From positions 90,713,741 to 90,777,740 of the forward strand of contig CM041465.1 of assembly GCA_023213395.1 (NCBI GenBank): a DNA stretch of 64,000 nucleotides. Reading direction: 5' to 3'. Both the position numbers and the translations under genes were made by a program. The notes under the pieces were generated by a model. It made no database searches. It was not told the origin of the DNA and saw nothing but the letters and a program-made list of their open reading frames with translations. This DNA is from Cycas panzhihuaensis (Eukaryota > Cycadophyta). Positions 1 through 11,404 of the stretch are shown here, piece by piece (position 1 is the stretch's first letter; each line of letters opens with the position of its first letter).

Positions 1-380
1 CTTGTATGACTCTCTCATATAGTCTGATTTAGGGTGTTTTTTTATTATGTTGATGATATTTAATGTATTAGATGTACTATGATGAGTTGGGTAATTAGTT
101 ATTATTACTATAAGTATTCTACTACAGATTATGTATATTTCTCCATTCTTTGATAATAAAGATCGATACATTTCCTGTGTGGATATTTTCTTAGCACATT
201 GTTAGGGTTTTACCATATCAAGCATATATGTGATGTTGTGGATTTTTAATCCATTTATTGTATTATCTTTAGTTTAAGAACTTACATGTTAAATTTCAAT
301 TTTGATTCCTATAACTAGTTGTAAAATAATTTAGATATTGGTAGCAGTTTCAGAGATATTGGGACCTAGTTTAGTCAATA
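1..380 (+). repeat. 5' LTR of Copia-1, truncated by window edge
   Basis: This stretch is the same sequence as the downstream part of the LTR at 4385-5042, with scattered mostly transition differences. It ends CAATA (CAACA in the 3' copy), two bases before the primer-binding site. About 280 bp of the LTR is missing to the left. Confidence 0.9.
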
Positions 381-382
381 AG

Positions 383-395
383 TGGTATCAGAGCC
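383..395 (+). other. Primer-binding site of Copia-1 (initiator Met tRNA)
   Basis: TGGTATCAGAGCC follows the LTR end by two bases. This is the standard plant complement of the 3' end of initiator-Met tRNA, the primer for minus-strand DNA synthesis. It matches the canonical sequence perfectly despite decay elsewhere. Confidence 0.9.
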
Positions 396-475
396 ACTTT
401 TATTTTTGTAACAAGTTTGTAAAGGTTTTGGTATTGACTTTTTCTACACCAAATAGAAAAATTGATAAATATAAA

Positions 476-1235
476 GTTTGAGGTGGAGAAATTTAATAAT
501 AAAAATAACTTTAAGTTATGAAAGCTAAAAGTGTATGGTGTTCTAGTACAATAAGGTTTGTATAGAGCTCTTAGAGGCAAATCTAAGAAATCCACAAGGA
601 TAGATGATGACAAATAGGATGATGTAGACAAAATAGCTCTTAGCACAAGACAATTATGCTTGGCAGATGAAGTTCTATTTAACATCACAGGGGTGTAGAT
701 AACAATAAGATTATGGACTTAATTGGAAGGCTTGTATATGACCAAATAAGTGATGAATTGAATCTACTTGAAGAGGTGGTTGTACTCATTATAGATAAAG
801 GAAGGTATAAAAATTGCTAATCATTTAAATATTTTCAATACTCTATTTGTTAGTTAGCTAGTATCGATGTCACGATTGAGGATGAGGACAAGGCTATTAC
901 CTTATTATGTTCATTACCAAAATCCTGGGATAATATTGTCATCTTAATTAGTTTTAGCACTAAAAATAAATTAGACTATGATTTTGTTGTGAGTGCTTTA
1001 CTAATAGAATAAGTGAGGAGGAAATCTAGTCCTAAAACCTCCACACTAGAAGCTATGACAAAAAGGGGCAGAATGATTGAGAGAGGATAAAGCCCTAGGG
1101 ACACATTGAGGTCAAAGTCAAAAGGCAAGAAAAGTAAGCTCGGATGTTAGCATTATAATAAAACATGTCACCTTAAGAAAGATTGCTACAAAAAGAAGGA
1201 GTTCTAAAAAAAGAAAGATCCTTCCAAGGAGGCTA
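476..1235 (+). pseudogene. Copia-1 gag (capsid) relic with zinc knuckle
   Basis: Broken frames give a Copia Gag pattern: near the start a KFE...FNNKNNF..W segment, then GL..AL.GK and ALSTRQLCLADEVL at about 640-680. Near 1144-1200 is a nucleocapsid knuckle reading C..Y....H....C, where the second cysteine of CX2CX4HX4C is tyrosine (a one-base change). Gag would package the element RNA. Several stops and shifts are present, so no product is expected. Confidence 0.75.
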
Positions 1236-1240
1236 ATCAT

Positions 1241-1627
1241 GTGGAGTCAAATCAAGGTATGAATAATGATGTCTTAGTTGCTTGTAATATTTCCCACTAT
1301 TATCATGACTATTTATTAGATTCAAGTGCTTCACACCACATGTGTCTATACAAGAGTTGGTTTTCATCATACCAACCTCTTGATGGTGGTGATGTGCTTA
1401 TGGGAAATGAAGTTTCCTATAAGATAGTGGGTATTGGTAGTATTAAAATTAAAATGTTTAATGGTGTAGTGAGAATATTAACTAAAGTTAGATATGTACC
1501 TGATTTAAAAAGTAATTTAATTTCCTTAGGTGAACTAGATTCTAGTGGTTATAAGTACACAGGTCATGAAAGAGTCTTGAAGGTATCAAAGGGCATCTTG
1601 GTTGTTATGAAAGCCTTAAAGAAATAA
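1241..1627 (+). pseudogene. Copia-1 aspartic protease region (open 128-codon piece)
   Basis: The frame reads YLLDSSASHHMC near residues 25-36, where active Copia proteases have W.(L/I)DSGA(S/T)xHM. The catalytic Asp-Ser is kept, but the glycine is serine (GGT to AGT, a G-to-A change). It is followed by the usual VRYVPDLKSNLISLGELD stretch that leads into integrase. The frame closes at a TAA after residue 128. Upstream it joins the gag relic. As a lone piece it is a fragment of a polyprotein, not a gene. Confidence 0.85.
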
Positions 1628-2840
1628 AACCTTTATATTTTAGTGGGAAGTACAAATTTTAGCCATACAATTATAACATCAAAGATTGCAGAAGATCTAG
1701 CTCAGTTATGGCATTAAAAACTTTGGCCTATAAGTGAGAGAGGACTTAAGGTGCCAATGAATCATAAGTTGCTTCCTAACTTGTAGCTTTCAAATTTGAC
1801 TTTTTGTAAATATTATATTTTTAGAAAGTAGTGTAGACTCAAGTTTAAAGTAGGGAGTCACACTAGTAAAGGTATTCTAGATTATGTACATTCAGATGTG
1901 TGGGGACCAGCCCCTATAACAACTTATAGAGGAACATTATACTTTATTATATTTATAGATAATTACTCTAAAAATGTATGGGTCTATTTTTTGAAAAGGA
2001 AATCTAAAGTTTTTAGTGTGTTTAAGTAGTTCAAGGCTGTGGTTGAAAAGAGCATTGGTAGGTCAATCAAATATTTAACAACTAACAATAGAGGTAAATT
2101 TAACTCCTTGGAGTTTAATAACTATTGCAAAGAAGTTGGGATTGAAAGGCATAAGACTATTAGCTATACTCTATAGAAGAATGGCATAACTAAGCACATG
2201 AACAGGACACTCTTGGAAAGAGTGAGAATCATGCTAAATAATACAGGAGTGGAGTAAAGCTTATGGGAAAAAGTTATTTAGATAACTTGTTATTTGGTAA
2301 ACAGGTCACAATCACTGGCAATAGACTGCAAGATTCTATTCAAACTTAAAAGTTTTAAGTTATGATGCTTATGCCTTAACTAATAAAAGTCAACATTCAA
2401 AGTTAGGCCCAAAATCCAAGAGACATATCTTTATTGGTTATGGTAGTAAATATGGTGTGAAGGGATATAGGTTGTAGGATCCTACTGCACACAAAATCAC
2501 TATTAATAGAGGTGTTATATTTAACAAATCTCCCTTTTTAAAATTAGACAGTGTAGAAGTTAAACTGAAACAGGAGAGGAAAGCTAAACATCAACAAGTC
2601 AAGCTTAAGACTTAGCCATCTTTATAAATAGAGGAGCAAGAAGACTTTTCTGAAGATGAATCTATAACAAATTTATAGGAGTATGTGGACACTCCTCCAC
2701 CAACTATTAAAAGATCTACACGAGTCAGTCATCCACCTAACAGGTATAACCCTTCTATTTCTATTGCTTTGGTTTCTAATAATGGTGAACCTATATGCTA
2801 TTAAGAAGCAGTAGATAATATCCATAATAAAAAATTGAAG
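1628..2840 (+). pseudogene. Copia-1 integrase relic
   Basis: Integrase would join element DNA to the host. The core starts at about 1875 with YVHSDVWGP (first catalytic Asp) followed by FIDNYSKNVWVYFL. The second Asp is Asn (TTNNRGKF near 2080), and the catalytic Glu is Lys in NGITKHMNR (codon 2192-2194). Both are G-to-A changes. Stops are frequent. The integrase-RT linker (2400-2840) keeps the KRSTRVSHPPNRY-type stretch seen before many plant Copia RTs. Confidence 0.85.
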
Positions 2841-4336
2841 AGGGCTATGTAGGAAGAGATAGATGCTTTGAAGAAAAATAATTTATGAGACTTGGTAGAA
2901 CTTCCACATGGTATGAAGACTATTAGTTGTATGTGGTTTTTCAAGAAGAAAACAGATATTAATGGAAAGGTTGACAAATACAGGGTAAGATTAGTAGCTA
3001 AAGGCTTTGCACAGAAAGCAAGTATTGACTTTCATAAGATCTTTTCACCAGTTATCAAACTTGTTTCAATTCGAGTTCTATAAGCATTGGTAGCTTGTCT
3101 TGATTTGGAGTTGGTGTAGTTAGATGTAAAAATAGCTTTTCTACATGGACATTTAGATGAGGAGATCTATATGGATCAACCAGAAGGGTTTGTACAGGAT
3201 GGTAGGAAAAGACTTATTTACAAGCTTAGGAAATCATTGTATAGCTTAAAGCAATCACCTAAGCAATGGTACAAGAAGTTTAATGTCTTCATGGAGAGCT
3301 AAAATTTCAAAAGAAGTGAGTATGATCATTATGTTTACTTTAAATTCTTAGACAATGGCTTATTCATGATCTTGGTATTATATATTGATGACATGCTAGT
3401 TGCAAGCAAGAGCATGGAAAAAATCAACAAGTTAAAGGCTCAATTAGCTAGGACTTTTGATATAAAAGATCTAGCAGCTACAAAATAAATCTTAGGTATA
3501 GAGACAGGAAAAATGGTAAGCTATGGTTATCATAGCAAAAATATGTAGAGAAGGTACTAACTAGATTTGGTGTGGCAAATGTAAAACCAGTGAGTATCTC
3601 GTTGGCTTCTTATTTCAAGCTTTCTTCAAGTATAAGTCCCAGTAATGAAGAAGAAAAAGATTATATGTCTCGTGTATCTTATGACAGTGTAGTAGAAAGT
3701 TTAATGTATATCATGGTATGTATAAGAACTAACATTTCACATGCAGATGATGTAATTAGCAGGTTTATGGCAAATCTAGGAAAGGAACATTAGGCAGCAG
3801 TGAAATAGGTGCTTCAATATTTGAGGGGCACAAGTGACTATTACATCACCTTTAGAGGTACATATAATTAGGTTTATATATATGTTGATTTAGACTTTGT
3901 AAGAGATTTAGATAAGAGAAGGTCTACTTCGGGTTATGTATTTACTCTTATAAATGGTCTAGTTAGTTGAATATCAAAATTGTAAAGTATAATTACATTA
4001 TCGACTACAGGAATAGAATATATTGATGCAGCATATGCTTGTAAAGAAGCAATATGGTTTCAGGGTCTATTGGTTAAGCTTGGAAGGAAATAGAAAAAGC
4101 TAAAGGTATTCTTTAATAGTCAAAGTGTTATTTACTTAGCAAAGAATCTAGCTTATCATAATAGAACAAAGCATATTGCTCTTAAGTACCATTTTGTTAG
4201 ATAGGTTATAGAAGTAGGTGGAGTGGCATTTGAGAAGGTTAATACAAAATAGAATTATGCTAACATGTTCACAAAACCAATACTATTGGAGAAGTTCAAA
4301 TGGTGTTTGACTTCTCTTGACTTGCATAAAATGTGA
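2841..4336 (+). pseudogene. Copia-1 reverse transcriptase and RNase H relic
   Basis: RT begins at EEIDALKKNN and includes WFFKKKTDINGKVDKYRVRLVAKGF (open from 2892 to 3083) and the intact catalytic motif YIDD at 3381-3392. RNase H follows from about 3870, with STSGYVF, a degraded ALSTxEAEY box near 4005 and NMFTKPI at about 4260. Stops such as TAG and TAA for Gln or Trp interrupt it, and part of the RT thumb is frame-shifted near 3500. The reading frame ends at TGA 4334-4336. Confidence 0.88.
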
Positions 4337-4384
4337 TAAATGGTCTAGGAAAGGTATTAGATAAATTATTGTCAAGGTAGAGAT

Positions 4385-5042
4385 TGTTAGATAATATGAT
4401 AACAATGTTTTGGAGGTTAAAATTTTGACAAGTTAGTAGTATAGTTACCCCCCTAAACTTCTTCAGAGAAATCCAAAAGAGGCGGGATCTCCACTTGGCC
4501 GAGGAGTATAAGGGGAGTCAGAACCCCCCCTGCAAAGAAGGGGTTTGGAGGTGACAACTCCCAACCCAAAAAGGTAGCACTAAAAAGCATATTAAATTGT
4601 AGAGAGAATCGAGGTCGTTCATTCAAAATATCCTCAATTTGATGGTTGAGATTTGTGCCTTGTATGACTCTCTCATATAGCCTAATTTAGGGTGTTTTTT
4701 TATTATGTTGATGGTATTTGATGTATTGGATGTACTGTGAAGAGTTGGGCATCTAATTATTATTATTGTGACCATTCTACTACAGATTATATATATTTCT
4801 CTATTCTTTGATAACAAAGATCAATATCTTTCCTATGTGGATGTTTCCCTAACACATTGCTAGGTTTTTACCATATTATATCGAGTGTATATATCATGCT
4901 TTAGCTTTCTAATTCATTTATTATATTATCTATGGTTTAATAACTTGCATGTTAAATTTTAGTTTCGATTCCTATAACTAGTTGCAAGATAGTTTAGATC
5001 TTGGTGGTAGTTTATGGTTATTAGGACCTAGTTTACTCAACA
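4385..5042 (+). repeat. 3' LTR of Copia-1 (658 bp)
   Basis: It starts TGTTAG after a weak purine tract and ends CAACA. Positions from about 4660 align with 1-380, fixing it as the LTR pair. The next five bases, AGTTG (5043-5047), would be the right copy of the target duplication. The left copy lies outside the window. Confidence 0.88.
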
Positions 5043-7180
5043 AGTTGTTCTAAGATGAGTTTTAATGCCTCATCTTTCAAGTACAAATCAACATATTCAT
5101 CATGGCAAAAAGGCTAAAGTTACATAGTTACTAATAAGCTAAAATACCTTGATGTTGAGGAGGTTTGTATAGCAAGCCTACAATTTTATTTAATATGCAT
5201 TTCTTGTATTTGATCATGATGTGGAACTACTACAAATAGGACATCCACTTCATATGCTTAGCCTGCTATAATTTGGACTGAGTCTGCAATAATTTCAAAG
5301 GCTTGTGGTTAGTGTGGATGACTACCTTCTTTTCCAATAAGTAAGGTCTTCAATGCTTGATTGCTTAGTGTAATGCATAGAGCTCATTATCGTAAGTTAG
5401 GTAGTTTATAATAGCTCTATTAAAAGTCTCTAAATGGTATGCTATTGGTCTTCCCTCTTACTTTAATACTTCTCCCATGGTATAACCTAAAGTATTGGTC
5501 TCTAACTCAAATGGATTTTGTAATGATGGTAAGGCTAACACCAGCGCTTTAGAAATCTTTTGTTTTAGAAGCCTAAAAGCTTTCTCTTGTTCATTACCCC
5601 AATGGAACTTTGCAAGCCCTCCCATCAATACATATAAAGGTGCTACAATTTGAAAGAATTTAAAAATAAATTTTCTTAAATATTGGCATGCACCAATGAA
5701 ACTTCTTACTTATGTGGTTGTCTTGGGTGTGGGCTAATTGAGAATGACTTTAATATTTACTAGGTCAATCTTCAATTCTCCTCCTCTAACTATAAAACCT
5801 AAGAAGACAAGAGATTACTTTCGAAACTTATACTTCTTTAGGTTAAGTTTTAGTTGCTACTCTTGGAGAACTTTTAGAACTTTCTCTATATATTAGAGGT
5901 GTTCCTCCCAAGTCTGACTAAAAATCAGAATATCATCTAGATAAGTAATAACAAAATCATCAATGAAAGGTTTTAATACCTCAGTCATCAACCTCATGAA
6001 GATGGAAGGTATATTACACAAACTAAAAGACATCTCAATCTATTCGAATAACTCTTACTTTGATTTAAAGGCTATATTCTAAGCATCCTCCTCCTAGAAT
6101 TGAACCTGATGGTAGCCTGACTTTAGGTCCAACTTGGGGAAATATCTTACAGACTGCAATTAGCCCAATAAGTCATCTATTCATAGTAGGAGATGTCAAT
6201 TCTTTAATGCACATTCTCCATCCTCCATCTTTCTTTGGCACTAAAACAATAGGTGAACTGCAAGGGGAACAACTCAACTTGATCACTTCTTACTTCAATA
6301 GTTTTTTAATCTGCTTCTTAATCTTTTCATTTTCTAAAACTGAGTTTCGATAGAGACTAAGACTGGGTAAAGGTGAATCAAAAACCAATTGGATTTCATG
6401 CTTAATTTCCCTCTTAGGGGGTAGTCCTTTTGGCTCTTGGAATACACCATTATACCTATTCCTTAGGCCTTTAATCTACTACAATTATTTTATATTTAGT
6501 GCTTGCATTGAGGACTCTGCTTGCTCCTTTTCTTTTACCTTTTGCTTCACCATTAGTAGCATAAATTTTCCATAAGCATTAATCAACCTTTTTGCTTATT
6601 GGGAGGATATGAGGGAGATCTTCTTTCATGGCTTTGATGCATTGATCAAATATGATTTTTCATCCTTCATAAGTCAAATCTTCCTCAGCCTCCTATGATG
6701 GACTCCATCTTTATCATAAAGATATGGGTTGTCAAACACAACCTGATAAACATCTAAAGGAACCAACTCATATTCAACTTCATCAATGAATCTTTCTAAA
6801 ATTATAAATTTGAACTTACATTGGTGAGTAACCTATAGCTCTAAGTCTTTTTATAGCCATCCAAGAGGATATGGTTTTGGATGTGTATATATTTTTAATC
6901 TTATCTCTTTTACTAATGCCTCTAAGATTAAGTTCTTAAATTTCTCCATCAAAGATGGCATCAACCATGCTTTGTTTCACTTAGATTCTTACCATGAAGA
7001 GCTCCTCTCTGATCTTTGGATTAACTTATTGTAGGTTATTTTTGGGCTCAGCATTGGCCATGAGCATCAACTTCTTATTGGCTACTTCAATGCCATAAAT
7101 GTCTTCATCTCCTATATAATTAAGTAAAGCTTTATCTTCAACTTTATCTTTACAATTACCCTTATTCTTGGGTTGCTTCT
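5043..7180 (-). pseudogene. Gypsy-1 protease, reverse transcriptase and RNase H relic
   Basis: Protease lies near 6890-7000; its motif reads D-G-E where D-S/T-G is expected. RT spans about 6350-5850 and keeps YLDD at 5932-5943 followed by ILIFSQTWEEHL. RNase H runs from about 5560 to 5180 and ends in a degraded QTQSKLQQARHMKW-type stretch typical of this family. The frame continues into YLKDEALKLIL and is then cut at 5043 by the Copia-1 LTR. Stops are scattered throughout. Confidence 0.82.
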
Positions 7181-7189
7181 CTGGATTTA

Positions 7190-8125
7190 GAAACTAGCAC
7201 TCTTCTATACGGTATCTCATCTGCTTACAATGTGTGTAGGAGACTTTGATTTGAGTGGTGTTATCTTATTTTTTCTTACCAAACCCCCAATCAGTTGTTG
7301 TCCAACTTTTCCTAGAAACTTCTTTCCTTGGGCTGTTTTGTTACTACCTTCTTAAGGTGCAAACCGTTTCCTCTCTACGTACATCTTCTTATTCCTCTTC
7401 TCTATGGTGATCGCTTTCTTCTTAGCTTCATTGAGCATTTTAACTTTAAACAATTGAAGTTCTTACTAAATATATTGTTGCAACCCAGTGATATATTTTA
7501 GCATTATGTCTTTACCAATTAAAGAGACTTCCAACATAATAACTTGTTTTAAAATTATGTTGTACAATCTTAGACATTTTGGCCTCTTTTCTATCAAGAA
7601 TACTATCTTTTAATCCTCCACTGCTCTTCATACCCAATAGGGTAGAATTACTTCTTTATGAGGAATTTAAATCACTACCATTTGATTTTATCCACATTAT
7701 AGGATTTAAGGTATGTATTCCACTAAACTAATGCATGTTTAGATAGTTTTAACCCAACAAAAGCGATTTTCTGCTAGCTTTTATACCCATAAATTGAAAA
7801 ATATATTTCTAATTGGTCTAACCAATCATCTAGCTTCTTAGCATCTAAGGTTCCATCATAGATGGGCAGTTTAAGTTTTGCTTCTACCTTGAATGGATGT
7901 GCTATTAAAGGATTATTATCTCCTTCATTATTAGCTTGTTGGTCTTTTGGAGGTCCTTTATGTGTCTCTTCTTTTATGTATTCATCTTCTTCCTTCTTTT
8001 TGCCTTTGGCTATTGAAGAGGATACACCTTACTGAGAAATAAGTTGCACCACAAGTTGAGTTAACCTATTAATATTTTCTCCATCTTCATGAACCTTTCT
8101 CCATCTCTTACTCTAGTTTAGCCAT
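7190..8125 (-). pseudogene. Gypsy-1 gag relic
   Basis: A start codon on the minus strand at 8123-8125 reads MAKLE, followed by a charged low-complexity stretch and then HPFKVEAKLKLPIYDGTLDAKKLDDWLDQLEIYF at about 7900-7800 (Gypsy gag domain, close to Gypsy-3 and -6). A knuckle-like C..C......EEC stretch at about 7200-7250 marks the end. It is interrupted by stops, for example TAG for Trp in the ALVWWN box. Confidence 0.75.
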
Positions 8126-8291
8126 CTTCCTTCACTGTCTATGCTCTCTCTCAAATGGTTAAGTCAAAGGTTCACCAATTAATAGGTATTGACACCTAGT
8201 TTTCATATGCTCTTCACATAGCAAAACAATGAGGGTTTTTATTTCTCTTTCTTCAAAAATCCCTAAACTCCCAAGGTTTTTTAAAAACTGA

Positions 8292-8303
8292 GCTCTGAAA
8301 CCA
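8292..8303 (-). other. Primer-binding site of Gypsy-1
   Basis: The minus strand reads TGGTTTCAGAGC, one base off the canonical Met-tRNA complement TGGTATCAGAGC, just inside the putative LTR end at 8311. It fixes the minus-strand orientation. Confidence 0.7.
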
Positions 8304-8310
8304 AAAATAT

Positions 8311-9260
8311 TGATCCAAATTTGAATGGAAAAGTGAAAACTTTAACCAATTGAAATAAATTCATAAACAATATACAATATCATACATAACTCTTGGAAAT
8401 ATTTTATTTTTCTTACAAGATTCTATTTTCTAGTTCTTTGTTAAGAACTTTCTTTACTGCTATAGCAATCTAGATATGGAAGAAAGTATGTTGGGTATGA
8501 TTTGGGTTGTTACATACTCTCTGGTACTTTTACGAGTGGTCCAAGTGTGAGGACTTGGCTACTATTTAGCTACGAACTCTCTTTTAAGAAGAATTCCTAC
8601 CTAGGCATCTTCTTTAGACTGCAACAGTTGTCTTTACTCCTTCTATGGTTGCATCTAAGCCTTCTTAGACTTCTCTAATGCCTCATAAATAGATTTGGGC
8701 ACTTTGTCTCTACTCCTTCCTATTTGTTTTCACTATTATGCCTTTATTTTCTCCATTTTCTAGCGTAGTCTCGTTTTAAGAGCAAAATTATATTTATTTT
8801 ATTATGCAAAGCTTTCTCCATAAATTTCTTACTCCTCTCACTACGTTTAAGATTGTTGGGTGATTCTTCTTACTTTCCATATAGATCTAAGTAATTCTTT
8901 TTTTTTTTTTTAAGTTCATTTAACTTTAGAAAACTATTTTTCTGTTTTTCCTTTCCATATTCTAGTCATCATTTCGATCCATTAAAAACTTATTTAAATT
9001 AGTTAAAAACTCTAATTTCTTTTACCCATTAGGTAGAGGATACGTGTACAAACATCCTCCTAAAATTTTGATAAATTAACTATGTTTTCTCCATTAAATC
9101 ACATTTTTCTATGAGACTACCATTTTTTAGGCGTACCAAAAATGGGACTGGTCACACCCTAGTAAATCCTGGTCACATTAGTTGCTAGTTTGGTCGCACT
9201 GAGGACTAGCTTAGTCATACCAAGGACTGGCTAGGACTGACTAATTTTTCCACATTTTTA
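8311..9260 (-). repeat. 5' LTR of Gypsy-1 (outer edge uncertain)
   Basis: Starts TGATCC, the same first bases as the LTRs of Gypsy-3 and -6, and lies next to the primer site. No partner LTR is in the window, so the outer edge is inferred from the related LTR length (about 0.9 kb). The last 150 bases hold a short degenerate GGTCACA-type tandem repeat. No coding sequence is seen. Confidence 0.5.
9127..9240. repeat. Inverted repeat plus degenerate GGTCACA tandem repeat
   Basis: CCATTTTT and AAAAATGG form an 8-bp inverted pair around a 10-base loop at about 9130-9155. It is followed by four or five irregular copies of a roughly 20-base unit containing GGTC(A/G)CA or AGTCATA. It probably sits in the LTR of Gypsy-1. 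Confidence 0.55.
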
Positions 9261-9399
9261 AGAGTCTAAATAAAAATTTTTTGCTAAACGAAGGTTGGAA
9301 ATATGAAAATAAATATTACCAAATGTTTGTATACTTATTTTTGAAGAGTATTTTGGATTAATAGATCTGAAATCATATCACTCATTCAGACCCTATAGT

Positions 9400-10306
9400 T
9401 TGTTCAGATAGTGGCCATCTATTATGGGGAAATTATCTTGATGATACTCACATTAGAATCATGGTCATTATATATTTGTTTAACCTGAGCGTATGTATTA
9501 AGATGTATCCCATCGAGAAGTGAAGGTCTACTTGGCTACAAATTTCACTTTGATTACTTTTACTATGGTTATTGCCCATCTTGAAATATTTAATATAGAT
9601 GTTTTCAGATGCATTCTTTAAGTTTGTCTATGTAGATTTCAAATAGGGTTGGTTGATCAAGCTACATATCAACCTTATCTTGGAGAGCCTAGAACTCATT
9701 GGTGAAAGCTTCAACTATCGAGGACTATTTTAGTCAAGTGAGCTAGCTAAAAAAGGTTTGGTTCCATGTGTGCCGATACTACTCAAAAAAGGTTTCGCAA
9801 AATTGATTTGAAGATTGATTTATAAGGTATTCATTTTGCCACCATTGAAACCAATGATGAGCCTACCTATCTAAATGGATGGATGTGAAGGCGAGTTAGT
9901 CATTAATCACCATGGGGTGGAGTTAGAAATATGACTTCAACTTGTTAATCCAACTCTTTGTATTATCCTTATTTAATTCTAAATTAAAAATAGGGATAAT
10001 GATCTTATGAGAGAAGGGTAGTTGTCATTGATAATGCTAAAATAGAGGAGGTGGTGGTGTCTGATACTAATTGGTTAGCCTTGTTAAATTTGAGGTATTC
10101 CCTTGGTTGATAATTTATTGGAGCAACTACGAGAACTTTATAAGATCAATTCTAATACTTAAAATTTTACTTTTTATGGTTGCAAATTCTTTTTTGTTCT
10201 AGTCATTATTGTTGATGAGCTTATCTTGCATGGTATTAAACCCATCCTTAATAGATGTGAGAGTGTTTTCAAGCTATTGGATTTTGTTAGCTTATTTGAT
10301 TACCAT
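9400..10306 (-). pseudogene. Gypsy-2 gag relic
   Basis: Minus-strand ATG at 10304-10306. The N-terminal stretch LENTLTSIKDGFNTMQDKLINNND looks like a short coiled coil. The gag core follows at about 9960-9640: HLD..AHHWFQWW, then FFE.YRH..., and FTNEFQALQDKVDMQLDQPY, matching the plant Gypsy pattern of A..L.G.A..W...W and L..L.Q...V..Y...F. Stops interrupt it. The C-terminal third fades out before the Gypsy-1 border. Confidence 0.65.
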
Positions 10307-10329
10307 CGTTGATTGTGAATACTAACTTG

Positions 10330-11404
10330 TGTTAGAGAATGGGATTATTTAAAGTATGACTAGTTAGAAGAATGGAATTGTATGAAGTGTGAAGAGAAAG
10401 AAAGAATGCAATGACGAAGTAGGGATAGATAAGAAGAAGTGGATTTAAAGAAGATGGGGGTTGAGTGAGGGGATGAGAAGGGAGTATGTGGGATTGGGGT
10501 GTTTATAGCTAATTGATCCCAAGGTACAATAAACTCACCTAGTGCACCAAAACAAGCAAAAAAAGGCCATTGAGATGGGGTAGGTAAGTTTTAAGTGAAT
10601 TTGCTTTTATTAGGAGGGCCTACAAGTGACCCAAGTACTTATAAGCATGAAAAGTGACTACAAAAACTAACTTAGTATAAAATGACCAGCACAACATCCT
10701 AATTAAAATAAGGTATATAAATTTTAATGGTATTTTTTTACTATGGACTTGTATTGTGAAGTGTGACTAAGTGGAGTTTCTTTTTTCTTTCTCTCCTCTT
10801 TTTTTTCTTTTTTTTTTCCTCTTCCCTCTTTTTTTATTTTTTAATTATGAGTCTAACTATGCTAGTAATTTTTAAATTTAGAAAAGATTTTGGAAAGTGG
10901 AGTCTCCCTCTCCCTCCACATTTTTTTTAATGTTATGTCTTATAATCTCAATCAGAAAGTGTAGCAGGATAGAAGTAATACAAGGTGTCCTACTAACTAG
11001 TAGACAAGGTGTGCTTGGTCTTATAGGCCTATCAATAAACTTCTTATGTAAATGTTTAGGGCAGGTAGCTTCTTTACACTAACCATTAAACACTATACTA
11101 TAGGAGTTCAATGGGCAGTAAGTTGCCTATGCTAGGAAGGATTCAAAACCTATAAGTGTCCTATATATCTAAAGGTATTTGAGGTGACCCAAGTTGGTCA
11201 TGCTCATAAATAGGGGTAGGCAGATTAGTTAAGATCTAATTTATCCAAAAGATAATTGATTGATAATTGATAATTGATAAATGATGTTTGATATTATATA
11301 GACCTGATATATTTATAGTCTATCTATGGAAAGTTATATCTATTAAGAAGTAGACATGACCCTTCACTTAATCTAACTATGATTATTTATGCTTAAATAC
11401 ACCA
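10330..11404 (-). repeat. Putative 5' LTR of Gypsy-2
   Basis: On the minus strand it would start TGGTGTATTT at 11404 and end TCTAACA at 10330, followed by a weak Met-type primer site and then gag. CTATAAACACC on the minus strand near 10500 is a plausible TATA box. It includes a pyrimidine-rich run at 10775-10850 and short GATAATTGAT repeats at 11250-11290. There is no second LTR to prove it. Confidence 0.4.

Larger units (their letters stand above)
1..5042 (+). mobile_element. Copia-1, Ty1/Copia LTR retrotransposon (left end outside window)
   Basis: The order is 5' LTR, primer-binding site, gag, zinc knuckle, protease, integrase, reverse transcriptase, RNase H, 3' LTR. Integrase before RT is diagnostic of Copia. 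The gag and RT wording resembles the Tork/Tnt1-type group, which is a family-level inference. Stops break every domain, so the copy is dead. It ends exactly where the pol frame of Gypsy-1 is cut, so it probably inserted into Gypsy-1. The other flank lies outside the window, so the target duplication cannot be read. Confidence 0.93.
5043..9260 (-). mobile_element. Gypsy-1, truncated Ty3/Gypsy element
   Basis: Read on the minus strand from high to low coordinates it gives LTR, Met primer site, gag with knuckle, protease, RT and RNase H. It then stops in the linker before integrase at 5043, where Copia-1 begins. It is a diverged relative of Gypsy-3 and Gypsy-6: the gag YDG...LD.WLDQLE box and the DEALK linker are shared. 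The integrase and second LTR should lie left of Copia-1, outside the window. The right border (about 9100-9370) is not resolved. Confidence 0.82.
9260..11404 (-). mobile_element. Gypsy-2, gag plus LTR fragment
   Basis: On the minus strand it shows an LTR-like stretch, a degenerate primer site and a Gypsy gag of a type different from Gypsy-1. The rest of the element is missing, probably displaced left by the Gypsy-1 insertion. Left border approximate. Confidence 0.6.

Noticed and set aside
371-688. 105-codon minus-strand ORF
   Set aside because: It is the antisense shadow of the Copia-1 LTR end, primer site and gag.
10775-10850. Regulatory pyrimidine tract
   Set aside because: Low-complexity T/C run in an LTR-like region with no sign of a specific site.
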